Positions 11,816 through 23,400 of a stretch of 64,000 nucleotides of DNA are shown here, one piece after another (positions within the stretch are counted from its first letter, which is position 1; the number at the start of each line of letters is the position of its first letter). Origin of the DNA: Isoetes taiwanensis (lineage: Eukaryota; Streptophyta; Lycopodiopsida; Isoetales; Isoetaceae). Location of the stretch: contig JAJEKV010000106.1 of NCBI GenBank assembly GCA_021234155.1, positions 2,784,435-2,848,434 on the forward strand. Direction: 5' to 3'. The notes below the pieces were generated by a model. It was not told the origin of the DNA and made no database searches. It saw only the letters and a program-made list of their open reading frames with translations. Both the position numbers and the translations under genes were made by a program.

Positions 11816-12429
11816 AAACTGAGAAAGAAAATGGGGCTAATGTTTAGGGCTTTTGCAGAGATATTTTTTCCTTTTTTTGAATTTTCAGCCAGAGCCATTA
11901 AAGATTGAAAAAAGCACAGGAGAAAACAACAAGGAGGACAAGAAAGGCTATAATTATGAAGGAAAAAGCGAGCTATCTAACAAATTTGAGAGATTGGAAT
12001 ACCAAAATTCTGCCGAAGTTTACTGCTTCCAGTAAATTCCTCAAGCCAAGAATTGAGCATTTGAACTTCAAATTCTGTACACCTCAGAATGATAGAGTAT
12101 TCTTGATGAAATAGATGATCTGGAAACCACTGATTAGTTATAATAGAATTCCACAGTTCGGATGGGGAGCCACAAAGGAAACCACAGGTAAATCTTGCAC
12201 CTTGTTGATAATTGCAAAGATTTTGGTGTCCAGAGAAAGCTGAGAAAGAGGAGAATTCAAAGTAGCTAGCCCTCTGCAGGGGCAGCTAGAAATTTCTCTG
12301 AGATTCTCGTGCAATGTGGATTCAATTTGGTGAAAGGAGCTGAAATTTTGCTAAGAAAAGGTTTGAAACCGAAAAAGAGGGAAAAGATAAAAGATTCAAG
12401 ATTTTAGGGGCTCCTCTTATCCATTAGTC

Positions 12430-12900
12430 TTAGTGAACATTGAAGGCGTGGCCATATATTACTTACTTCATATTCTTTCTTGCTAAAATTAGCGAGGGCA
12501 AAAGGCACAATGGGTGATTAGTGATAAACTAAGAGTCCCAATGTACCTTTGGCCCTTACATGTTACCATCATCATGCTAATCGTGTATTGAAATGGTACG
12601 CAGTCTTTGGACTCTCGTCTCATTGTGTCTTATGCTTTCAAAAGTTTTTTAACTTGAAGGAATATGGAAAACTTGAAGAAGAATAGGCCAAAGATTTGCT
12701 AATTCAAGTCATTGTGCTACTCGGGATAGATCTTAAAGCTGTTTTAAAGTACACTAAATGAGTGAGCTATACTCTAAAATCTGTGGTAAGCCTTATGAAT
12801 TTTTAGACAAAGGTACCTTGATGGTTAATAGCTAAATATGAAGCATAAAGTAATTGAAAAGGTTGTTTTAACATTCTACGAACATGGTACATTTTAAAAT
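12430..12900. repeat. Repeat unit R, copy 1 right part
   Basis: The segment resumes unit R after the LINE and matches 34785-35215. Shared landmarks include TTCTTGCTAAAATTA, GGCAAAAGGCACAATGGGTGA, ATCATGCTAATCGTGTATTG and TTATGCTTTCAAAAGTTTTT. No gene is supported. Confidence 0.85.
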
Positions 12901-13824
12901 AAAAAAGCCGGTGCATACATTATAAACTTGTGTAATAAATACTTTGTTGCACTCTAATATAATGGCTTCAACTTCTAAAGGCATATTGTGCATTAAATGT
13001 CTTATTTGGCAATTGCTTTAACATTCCAAGGATTTAAAATGTAACATGCTTCAAAGATAAAGATTGTGAGAAAGTTCATGGCTTAAAAGTGACCAATGTT
13101 TCTTTGATGTGGATGGAATATGGGGTACCATGCTAGAAAGGCGCATTCTAGTAATGGGAAGATAATAATGCCAAGGGATTGACCAGAAGCCCGGATGTCA
13201 GTCTAGTGTTTACTAGTTTGGGTTGGGGTTTTTTTAGGAACTTCTTCTCATTGGTACATCTAGTGTTGCCGCATGCTCCATTGACGTTTGTCATGAGCAA
13301 GGTATGTTTTCCTAGGATACTACCCGGGGAGGCGAAATTTTTGAAATCATTATAATTATTAAGTTTAAATAAATATGTTGGATTGCTTGGATAGAATTGA
13401 CTTAGTTCCTCAAAAAAAAAAAAAAAAAAAGTTGGCCTAGTTCTTTATCTACTTGGCTAAATGCAATTTACTTCTTTATATATTTGGCTAAATCTGAGGA
13501 CTCTTGCACAAAAGGAAAATGTGCAGCGGGGAAAATGTTCATCACTAGGCACGACCGCGGGTCCATTACGATTGGATGGACACTATGCCTGATAAGGAAA
13601 ATGTTTGGCGATAAGCGGACAAAATTCCATTGCTAGTTGGCTTGGTACGCGGTTGGTTGTACACTATCTATTTCATTCCAATTAGGTAGGATGATATGGG
13701 ATGTGGCATAACCCCTAGCGTGATAGTGGGGATTAGCCATCCCCATGTCTCTGATTAACTAAATTGGTGTTATGCCCATATCCACGGGTTGGTGGTAGGG
13801 TTTTTTATTATGATGATTATGTTG
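12901..13824. other. Unassigned; includes a retroelement-like 3' tail at 13412-13430
   Basis: No coding sequence is recognised. A 19-base A tract at 13412-13430 follows TTGACTTAGTTCCTC, which looks like the 3' end of a plus-strand retroelement, but its body cannot be delimited. The rest is AT-rich with no repeat partner that I could find in the window. Confidence 0.35.
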
Positions 13825-14123
13825 AAGCATGCCCCCTCTCCCCTATGCTTAAGCATGCTCCAGTTCCTATGCTAGGGGAGTATTTTGAAAATTGAGCATT
13901 GGGAAGGGTCATTGGTATCATGGTTCATTGCTTTTGCATAGAGATTCCATAAGAGAGAAATATTATGCAAATTTTCTATATTATGCAAATGGCATCTTCC
14001 CTAAGCTTAGGAATGTTTATGAGATATTGCACTAGATGTATTTACAATGATGCGGCTTGTCTAAACTTATCTAAGCTTGGGAGCAAAGTTACCTCCCAAG
14101 ATCATGGGAGTACACCCACGGAT
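13825..14123. repeat. Repeat unit U, copy 2 left part
   Basis: It begins GAAGCATGCCCCCTCTCCC and parallels 5151-5449. It ends with GAT at 14121-14123, the left copy of the 3-bp duplication of the TIR element. Confidence 0.85.
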
Positions 14124-14159
14124 CATATCAAAAGCGATGCCCATATCCTCCTTAAAATC

Positions 14160-14900
14160 CCCATAAAAAACCCCTTAAAATCCCTTTTTTCGTGGAATGG
14201 ACATGATTTTTCAAGCGGGGTATTTGGCCTAATCCCCGTTGTGATTTTGTAGATTAATATCCCCTTATTTGAATTTTTTTTATATCCCCATTGCCATATG
14301 CAATGGTCATACCCTTTTCTCTCAAAAATAATGTTCATACCCCTTTCTAGGAACAATCCCCTTTGTGATTTTGTAGTTTAATATACCCTTATTCCGTTCA
14401 TACCCCTTATTCCGTTCATACCCTCTTCTCAACCATCCTCCTTTTATGTTTTCATACCCCTTTCTAGGAACAATCCCGTTTGTGATTTTGTAGTTTAATA
14501 TACCCTTATTCCGTTCATACCCCTTATTACATTTCATACCCCTCCTTTTTATGTTTAATATTCCTTATGTTTAATATCCCTTATTCCTTCCATACCCCTT
14601 TTATGTTTATACTCCTTTTTCGTTCATACTCCTTTTTATGTTTAATATCCCTTATTCCTTCATACTCCTCTTCTCAACCATCCTCCTTTTTGTGACCTTG
14701 TAATTTAATATCCCATCTTGTTAATACCCTTTTCTCAAAATCCCCCCTTAAGTGATTTTGTGTTTAATATCCCCTTATTCCGTTCATACCCTCTCTTCTC
14801 AACCATCCCCTTTTGTGACCTTGTATTTAATATCCAGGTGCTTAGTTAATACCCTTTTCTCAACAATCCCCTTTTATATTTTGTAGTTTTATTTTGTAGT
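14160..14900. repeat. Left subterminal minisatellite of the TIR element
   Basis: Irregular units built on ATCCCCTTATTCCGTTCATA and CCTTTTTATGTTTAATAT, plus GTGATTTTGTAGTTTAATAT, are repeated many times. The + strand is C-rich. The open frames at 14123-14537 are made of this repeat. Confidence 0.85.
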
Positions 14901-17214
14901 TTACTTAGATCAGATAATAAAGCATATGAAGATGTAGATTTGAAGGAGATGGGGCCGAATTGGATGTGGATTTTATAAAACAAATTATGTTCCATAAAAA
15001 AAAAGAGAAAACTGAAAAATTATATGCAATTTCTTAATACCAAGACCATGAATATAGAAAAAGAACAAGTCGATAAATCAGTCTATTAAGAGATCAAAGA
15101 TCGATTACATTAGATCGATACATTAGTCATTCCTTATAGCACATTACTATGGTGACAAAAAAAATGGTGACATCGAAAAACAAATCAGATACACAAAACC
15201 CCACTTGGTGAGCATTTTTTTTTGGCCAACTCAATTTTGCTCTAGTAAGTGCTTTACTACTAGATCTAGCTTCTCTCCTAATTGGTGAGGTTTTGAATAC
15301 CTTTAAAAGTCCTTTGTCTGAACCTGTTTTGTTCTGCCATAAATTTTGGAATTTGAGTGTACATCTCATTGACAGTTGAGATCTTCATTAGAAACATACA
15401 AACACCTTCTTTTTCTTTGACACTGAAAAATGAAAATGTCAATACATGTTAAAATATCAATATAATGTATGCATGTTACCTTAAGTCCAACATGTTAACA
15501 AGGACTGCATGTCTTTCCTGAGAAGATGCAATGTCCTCTTCTTGCTCTGGATTTATAAATCCTGATTAGTAACTTGCATATAATACATGAAATGACAGAG
15601 AAAAAATACCTAAGTCTGGCGGTTGTGTTCAAGCACATTTCTTCTTTAGACTTAAAGCCATAATCTTGCTCCTTATTAATTTACATTTGTAAATAAATGT
15701 TTTAAGCTTGGAAGCATATGCATAGACCAATGTTATAAGATGCCTACAACTAAGCCATATACAAAAAAGCCAAGCAGCAACAAAAGCATGTCATCACAAT
15801 AATTTGAGAAAGCAATTCGTATGCCAGGGCCACTTAAGCAATTAAATCTATCATCAAATTTACGCCTAGATAACCGATTGAATATATAGCTTATAAAATT
15901 AGTCCCCACTAGCATAAACAACTCTGACATTCTAAATTAGTATAGGACTGATTTAAATTTGGATGGAATTATTATCAGAATCGTCCTCCTCAGAATTAGC
16001 CACTGTGACCCGTCTAAGTAACTCAATAAGCTTGGGCCTAGTTTGACCCCTTCTTTGTAGACCCTCGGGCCTCTCAAAATTTATTCATGTCTCGAAGGAA
16101 AACAATGAGCAATGCCCTTGTTTTATAGAGATGCGTATCAAGCTTCATTTCAACCATGCCTTGAAGCATGATATTTGTATTATCAAATATTAAAGCTTAA
16201 TACGTGACTATCTTACAAGAAAATTTAAGCTGAAGTACAAGATTGAGTTCACGTGGACCCGTTGCGGATAAGAATCGTGAATCCACTTGCTTACGGGGGC
16301 ATGATGAAATTCGGTTGAGAGTCATGATCCGACATCGGGCGACCATAGATGGCATTAGGCGGTAGTTATCACGACAAGCGGCCGCATTCTTCATGAATAA
16401 ATTTGCCATGCTGCACATCACGCGGGTTATCTCCATTATAATGGCGAACACCTATTACGCTTTCTTTTTTTAACTTCTATGCACAGTACAACCTATATAG
16501 TAAGCTGCCAAATCTCATGTTTTCAAAAGACCAGTTATTTGTGTATAACACTTACCAAACGAATTTAAGAGTACAAAATAAATTGCATGCACTCAAACAA
16601 TTTTTTAACTTATTTGCAATAGTTTTTCTAAGCTAGGCGTGAACTCAAATAAACCAAACTTGAAAAGCGAGTTCAAGGCTCCACAAAAACCCAAGCAAAG
16701 AACACGGTTAAGTTGGATCTCGACATTGATCTCCTCGTCCACTTGGATTCTTGGTTTTGCTCCTTAAGATTCGAAAGATTACGCTAGAGGGATTTCTTTG
16801 TGCTTTAGAATCTTGCCTCCCACGTTGGATCCTTCCATCCGTCCGGGCTTGCTATCATATTGCATCTGTGTTTATCATTCTTTCGAAGCTTGATTAATGG
16901 GTATTTTTGCGGTGGTCACCTGCTTCTACCATGCATAGGATTGCCCGTGCAAATCTTCCTCCTTGCAAGATCAAAAAGATTCGGGCCTGTTTTGTTTCAT
17001 CACTAACGGACAAACAAGCAAGGCTTTACCACGCGGAATAAGGTTAAGCATTTTCTGTCGCGGGCAAAGGCACAAACCCTAAGAACTTCATTACTTGCAT
17101 CTTTGGTTGAATCGATCCGGCTTATGAGCTGATCCGGCACACCTTTCCCTTAGCCGTGATCGGTTTAGGGTCAAGCCGTCATGCAATGCAACGTTTTGCC
17201 ATATTCTCATGGGC
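14901..17214. other. Interior of the TIR element, decayed, no recognised domain
   Basis: Short open stretches occur on both strands, for example minus 15369-15127, minus 15930-15733 and minus 16451-16197. None shows a motif I recognise. A minus-strand reading near 16900-17010 contains ARIFLILQGGRFARAILCMV. If a transposase existed here it is no longer legible. Confidence 0.4.
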
Positions 17215-17395
17215 GCGCGATAAATATCGGACGGCCCGACATGTTATAGCCACGGGCATATCAAGTGTAGTATATCCGTGTGTTTTGACATGTTATAGCC
17301 ACGCCCAAAAAAATTACGGCATTTTTGTGGACTTAGCGGATTTTTGCCATTTAAAGGCAGGGCATAACATGTCAGCGTCCGACATTTACCGTGAT
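17215..17395. repeat. Imperfect hairpin (possible small nested MITE)
   Basis: CGGACGGCCCGACATGTTAT at about 17230 is matched in inverted form by ATAACATGTCAGCGTCCGAC near 17364-17384. The word ACATGTTATAGCCACG is also repeated directly near 17239 and 17288. The region is compact (about 180 bp) and lies inside the larger TIR element. The open frame at 17156-17428 covers it and is probably incidental. Confidence 0.6.
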
Positions 17396-17428
17396 GGTAT
17401 TCTCATAGTTTTTTTTCCTTTTCATTAA

Positions 17429-18470
17429 TCTTTATTACCTTGATTCAAAGTTGCACACGTCTCCATATTAGCCCCTTGGTACTATTTACCTTGCTTGGTG
17501 CTCCCCTTGTATGGAAATATCATAATGCGTAAATATTGCAAACTTTCACTCACAAGCGTTAGTGGATGTGGCATCGGTGTTTCCCTCAAAGGCGAGATGT
17601 GAAGATCCATAAGCAAGTGAAGACCAACAACTTGGAAGTTGAACTTACCTATATGAAGGGTATCATCGCGGCGTTACCTTTTCACCACAACTTTCCTTAA
17701 AGCCCGAAGAAGGCAATCTGGCGAGTACACTTTGAAAGGGGTACATAAGTACATTTGGCTACCGGTTGGCATTGAGACCATAGGAAAGGAATTATTGAGT
17801 GCCATCGGTAGAAGTAGCTAAAAAGCATTATGGATAAGTTAGAATACCTTCAAATCATTGTGGTACAAGAAGGCCATTACCAAGAAGGGCATAGCTATAG
17901 GATCGGCCCGAGGAGCAAAAAGGTGATTATAGACTTGGTGGTGTGATGATGGAGCTGAATGGTTTACATGATCAAACACTTATGAAGAGGCAAAGTTAGA
18001 AGTTTAAGAAGGTTCTTTTTTGTGGAACAATCTATAAAGAAGGAGACTATGTGTCATCACAAGAGTTAAGTGAGGGGAAAACCATATAGAGCCCAAAGGG
18101 TAATATATCAACAATCTTTGTTCATGAATGCGTTGGAGAGCTAAAGTTACTACAAGGCAAACTACTTCTATCGGGGTAACAAAGATCCATTTCTGAGAGG
18201 CATGGATCCTTTCCTTAGATATAGCCTTTGGAAAGACCGGGGTTTATTAACTCTCTAGTTCAAAAGTTCATCCATGTGCCATCACGATGATACAAAGATT
18301 CTAGGGTATGAGCTAATTCAACCACTACAGAGACCAACATGTAATCTTTTGACTAGTATAATAAGTATTAATAAGATTCTTGCAAAGGTTTAAATGTTAT
18401 TAGTTATATTAGTGGTGTTCTCAAATTGGCAATCTAAAGCAACATCCACTTTCTAAAGCAAGAATCCTTT
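17429..18470 (+). other. Possible worn coding fragments inside the TIR element
   Basis: Between about 17620 and 18170 several plus-strand frames read like protein with frame changes, for example EVELTYMKGIIAALPFHHNF and, near 17940-18060, GVMMELNGLHDQTLMKR followed by KVLFCGTIYKEGDYVSSQEL. I do not recognise the family. It may be a captured host gene piece or the remains of the transposase. Confidence 0.3.
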
Positions 18471-18479
18471 GAAATATTA

Positions 18480-19150
18480 ACTTAAATATAATCCTCATCC
18501 TCCCTTTCCTTCATTCCATTTTCATGTGAATCCCCATTTCTCCTCATCTCCATTCTCCCCATCCCCCCATTCTAAATTGCAATTCCCCATTAGGCTCTCA
18601 TTACCCTTACTAATCTTATCCCCCATTCTAAATTGCAATTCCCCTTTGTAAATTGCAATCCTCCATTGCTCTCTCATTACCCTACTAACCTTACCCCATT
18701 TCTATTAGTCCCCATTCTTCATTTTTTTTAGTAGAAATCCTCATATTCTAAATTGCAATCCTCCTATTACTCCTTCATTACCCCGGTATTTTTCCCATTT
18801 CTCCATCCCCCATTCTTCATCTCTTCTGAGAGAAAATCCCCACATTCTAAATTGCAATCCCCCATTACTCCCTCATTACCCCTACTAACCCTAACTACCC
18901 CGTTTCTTCTCATCCCCCATTCTTCATTTTTTTTAAGGAATCCCCATGTTCTAAATTGCAATCCCCTTATTACTCCATCATTACCCCTAGTACCCCTGAC
19001 TACCCCATTTCTCCTCATCCTCCATTCTTCATTTTTTATAGAAAATCCCCATGTTATAGATTGCAATCCCCTATTACTCCCTCAGTACCCCCTAACATAG
19101 AACTAAAATCCTCTTCTCCTCAAAAATTATCCTTTGCTCGTCAATCCCCC
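18480..19150. repeat. Right subterminal minisatellite of the TIR element
   Basis: Units of the form CATTCTAAATTGCAATCCCC followed by CATTACTCCCTCATTACCCC are repeated about eight times, C-rich on the same strand as the left array. The left and right arrays share the style but not the exact unit. Open frames at 18753-19285 are repeat-derived. Confidence 0.85.
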
Positions 19151-19201
19151 ATTTCCAAAAGGGGGTATTTTAAGGAGGATGTGGGCATCATTTTTGATGT
19201 G

Positions 19202-20045
19202 GATAAAAGTTATGGACCTTTATGTATGGTGTATATCACGGAAAAGGTTGGACTAAAATCGCAAATACTTAATACAATGGTATGATTTTCAATTTGCATT
19301 TAACCTGTATAGCATGGAAAAAGGCAAACCAAGTTTGCAAATACAAAATACAAGGTATGAGACTAAATCTGCAACTACAAAATACAAGGTATGATCTGTT
19401 AGCATTCAATTTCTTGGGCAATGTTTTCTCCCAAATGGCCGATAATGGTGCATTCTTTCAACAAACCTTTTTGTAGCCGATTTCTCAAAAAAACCCTTCT
19501 CTGCGGCCGATTGAGGCGGTTGTTGTCTTGCATAGCAGTTCTTTAATTTCATAGACTCGATCAAGCTTAACGGTGACAAGTTATGGACATGGGCGAAATA
19601 TTTTCCATCATGGTATTCTTTACGCACGGTTTATCCTTAAAACTTAGGGCAAAGTTTAATACGGTAGAGGTTTCAGACGACAGTGCCCTGAATCCAATTA
19701 TGCTCTGCAAAAGGCATTCATATAACCCAAGATGATGGAGATATGGATTTCGACTCAAACTGCAACCAATTTTTATTGCGACTTATTAAATGCACGTTAT
19801 AGAAGCTCATGTTGTTTTTAACAAAAACTATTTGAATAGGTAGATACGTATGATCGAACATGCATATATTGCGGATTAAGAATAATATATTTAGCTACAT
19901 AGCATTACATTAGGTTATATTGGCAGCGAGCCTTCTTAAAATAGGTTGATGGGCCGAGAAGGATAAATAAGCGTTGAAGTTATAGCAGTGTAATTTTTTG
20001 AGGGGAAAACTAAAATCAAAACATATTCTGGTAGCATATTCAATC
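19202..20045. repeat. Repeat units U (copy 2 right part) and R (copy 2)
   Basis: 19202-19765 parallels 5447-6005 and 19795-20045 parallels 7628-7880. Here U and R are nearly adjacent, separated by about 30 bases, showing that the MITE and the block at 6607-7627 were inserted into copy 1. Copy 2 of R ends near 20045. Confidence 0.85.
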
Positions 20046-20215
20046 TTCTCATCACAATGTTCCCACTATGCACTATGATAGCCCACGAAGTTGAAGTTGT
20101 AGATAGCTACAAGTATCTTGGTATAGAATTACGTAAGAACACACTTTGGGAGCGATTGTATTAGGGTGCCTTTTTTTACCTACTCAAAAATCATGTCATG
20201 ACATTGGTCTTTGGT
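20046..20215 (+). pseudogene. Short LINE reverse transcriptase fragment
   Basis: The reading VDSYKYLGIELRKNTLW near 20100-20150 matches SYKYLGIEVANN in the LINE at about 4035-4070, the segment just after the RT palm. Only about 40 codons are present. Confidence 0.6.
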
Positions 20216-20441
20216 AAGGTCGCGATGCCCGTCATCAAATTTTTTTTTAAATGACCCTTCCGCGTTTAGATCAAGCACTTCACCATATCCGACCTTGAGC
20301 TCTCAAGATCCATCATTCCTGCTATTTTTGGCCAAGTCATCGATCCGAAATTTTGGTTTGCAATCTCCAATTCGGTTGGAATTTCCCGCTTAATTCAAAT
20401 CTTTGCACCTTCAGAATTATGTATGGTTCTTGAGTTGAGAG

Positions 20442-23400
20442 ATGAATTCCTTTACGTGTCCAAGCATTGTGCGCAATTTGATGTCAGGAGAATCTTTGGC
20501 GGGCATGCAAGAGTTCGTCAACAATTACAAACGATTTCTGGAGTGTTGTTCACAATTTGCAGAAAATTACCTCGAAGAATCACCTACACAAATCGAAGCT
20601 GGCACTCACATTTCATCTGAAATAGTGGATTTCACAAGGAATGAAGAAACTACATATGAAGTCGAAAACTCAGATCAAGAATTCCATCATGAAGATGAAA
20701 GACAAGGTAGTCCTTGTTAAATGCTTCTGCTATTAAATTGCTGAATTTTTTTTGTTCTAAATTCTTTTGGCCCGATGTAATGCTGGCGTCGATTGGAGCA
20801 AATTCATTCAATGGTGCTGAATTTATGGACTTTGAACATGATTTCAACATGTCGAGTATGCAATTTAAATTTGTTACTTGGTTTATAAAAACTAAACTGA
20901 CATGCTAAAATGACAGGAGAATATGGTGGAATCTCATTTGAGGATGCTGAAGTTATGGATGTTGGCAATACTGTAGAGATTGGATCTGACTGTCATAATA
21001 CAGGTACTTGCTATGATAAAGGTATTTGCATTGATAAATTTTTGCTGACTGTAGTTAGAATTGTTTCATCAATGTAGGTGCTATGAACCATGCGATGCTT
21101 GCAAACCAAGAGAAATATGAAGCCTCTTTCAAAAAAGATAGGCCCGAAATAAGGAGGATTCAAAGAAAGAAGAAAAGAAATGGATCTTTTAACTGGCAAC
21201 AAAGGTGCGGATTGCAAATGATACTGATTGGTAAAGAAAGGTTCATTCAGCGGTTGGAAGAAAAGAAAAGTTGTCAAAAGAATTAGGCAAGCTTGTGAGC
21301 AATTGTGTGAGAATGCTACATCCGAAGAAAGAGTGGAAATTCTAGGGGTGCTAGAAAGTGGATACGAAACTAGATCTCTCAAGCGGCAAAGAATTAAACA
21401 CAATGAAAACAATCATTAACAATTTGAGGGAGTCTTTTTGCAGCTCATAAGTATTCAAAAATCTGAGATGTGTGGAGAGCAAGAAGTCTTTGCAATGACT
21501 TTTCACAGATCAATGGTGAAACTAACAAATCTGCTTTTGCCAAGCAAATGAATCTGAATAGGAAGATTGTGTCGGTTCTGCGATAAATAGAAGATTGGGC
21601 TGCGAGCATGGTAGTGGACCATGGTCCATGTTCAAGAAAGAATACTAGATGTGACGGACTCTCTTTATGATGAGAGGAAACTAATAGTTGACTTTTGGAG
21701 AGATAACACACGAGTGTCTCCATGCAAGAAACATGTTATAAGGATTAGAGTGGCTAAAGGATTCAAGATCATGCATCCATTACACTTCACGGAGGATACT
21801 CGGTTAGTTTGATTGCATATCTTTGGATGTTGTTACAATTCTTTGTAATTACCTTTTTTGTGTCTGTTATTGCGGGGTTTCATTTTACCAGCGTTTGAAG
21901 GGGAGTATCCTAAGTTTGAGGTTTCTTTCTCGGTTTTCATGCCTTGAAACCCCTTATGTTAGGAAAGTAAAGGGACGAGAGAGACATCTTTGTTGTGTGT
22001 ATCATATGAGGCAGATTTTATTAGACTTGCAATTAATAAAGTAAGACATGATGAAAAAATTCATGGTCCAAATTGTAAATGCACGTGTGAAGCTTGTGGT
22101 CCTGGACCAACATGCATGGCAAGGAAGAGCACCTATGCTTCAACAAGTGAGCTTTGGAGGTCTCTTGTTTGTCCAAGAGATGAAAGTGAAGAATGGTATG
22201 CACATGACTGCCTAACTCTCAAGTGTAAAAAAGTGTGGACCTAGCAAGGCTGCCAACATATCAAAAAAGAGAATTTCAAAAATGGTGTGCAGGTGGAGTG
22301 GAAGACATATGACAAGGTACTAAGATTGTTGCTATTTTTTATGCTTCATTATCGTGTAGCTTTATTTTTAAAATCTGTATTTGTTGTAGATATATGAATC
22401 TGTAGAAGAACCTGATGCCAAAGGAGGTTATAAGCTGGGAAAAAAACCAGTCACTAAACTGGTTTACAAGACCACAAAGTCTTTGCTGAAATTTTTGAAT
22501 GCAGAAATGTGCTGAAAGAATTCATTCCACACAACTATGAGGGTAGATGGCAGGCCAGGCAATTCAAGGAGTGTTTGGAAACATTTCCAAAGGATGCAAT
22601 AGTTTCAGTGATTGATTTTGCTGAAAATTACAGCTTCAAGATTGACAAAAATTCAAAGTTTGCATTGGAGGAATGATCGATTGCACAATTTTAGTGGATA
22701 TAACATCTCTGAGACATGCCACCAAAAGTGATGACCCTAAATTGGATGAAGATGAGAGAAGAATCATCAAAGAAACTCACTTCTACATTTGGATGACGGG
22801 GAACATGACACTTTGTTTATGCAACATTGTTTGAGCGTCATGCGGCATTTTTGTCCACAAACAAATCAAGTACAATGAGACATATTGTTTGGTCGATGGA
22901 TGTTCTAGCCGATGGAAAGGAAGTAGAACATTTTACTTTCTAGGAAGAAATTATCAAACTAGTGGCATCCCAATAACTTAGAATTATTTTGCTTCATATC
23001 ATGGGAAAGGTAACTTTCATTTTCAAGCACCTAGAGTTAATGTTCATTTCCAGCACTAATCGATAGAAAGCAATGAACATGATGGTCTTTGGAGCTGTCA
23101 TTAAGAGCCTAACTCATGAGATGTTAAAACGAAATTACGTGCCACTTAAAATGCACATGATGTAGTGGTTTTTGCAAAACATTTTCGGTGACAACATGAC
23201 AATGGAAGGCAAGGACAGGATATAGGTGTCTTTGTTGAGCTGTTTGCATTTTTATACATTCAATTTCTTTGAGCTTGTGAATGCTTGTGTTTGACAGATA
23301 TTTTTGGGAAGTTGGCATAGGAGATGTTGATAGAAGTGAAAGGTATGATTGTGCAACTCTATACGGCTCTAGCAAATTTCATTCCATCGAGGCCTACTCA

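Larger units (their letters stand above)
7984..12429 (-). mobile_element. Non-LTR retrotransposon inserted with 12-bp target duplication
   Basis: A 4.4-kb minus-strand insertion is bounded by TTAGTGAACATT at 7972-7983 and 12430-12441. A T16 tract at 7982-7997 is its poly(A) tail. Reading the minus strand from the right, it has a 5' region, an ORF1-like part (about 11815 to 9400) and a short ORF2 beginning with an endonuclease start (about 9180). The whole ORF2 space is only about 1.2 kb, too short for a full endonuclease plus reverse transcriptase, and no catalytic RT motif is visible, so it is internally deleted. The uninterrupted target can be seen in repeat R copy 3 near 34770-34795. Confidence 0.85.
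14124..19201. mobile_element. 5.08-kb TIR DNA transposon, CACTA-like ends, 3-bp duplication
   Basis: The left end (14124-14158) and the reverse complement of the right end (19201-19167) agree at 31 of 35 positions. All four differences are transitions. Both begin CA and contain GATGCCCA then TCCTCCTTAAAAT. GAT flanks both ends (14121-14123 and 19202-19204), and the unoccupied sequence GGATAAAAAG is present at 5446-5455 in the other U copy. A 3-bp duplication, CA-starting ends and long repeat-rich subterminal regions are the combination expected of the CACTA/EnSpm superfamily. However the ends read CACATC rather than CACTA and no CACTA transposase motif was found inside, so it is probably non-autonomous or unusually decayed. 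Confidence 0.8.

Noticed and set aside
14124-19201. Calling the TIR element a confirmed CACTA/EnSpm transposon
   Set aside because: Ends are CACATC/CATATC and no CACTA transposase motif was legible; only the 3-bp duplication and subterminal repeats support it.
18753-19285. Open frames of 99-115 codons on both strands
   Set aside because: They consist of the subterminal minisatellite of the TIR element; peptide repeats follow the DNA unit.
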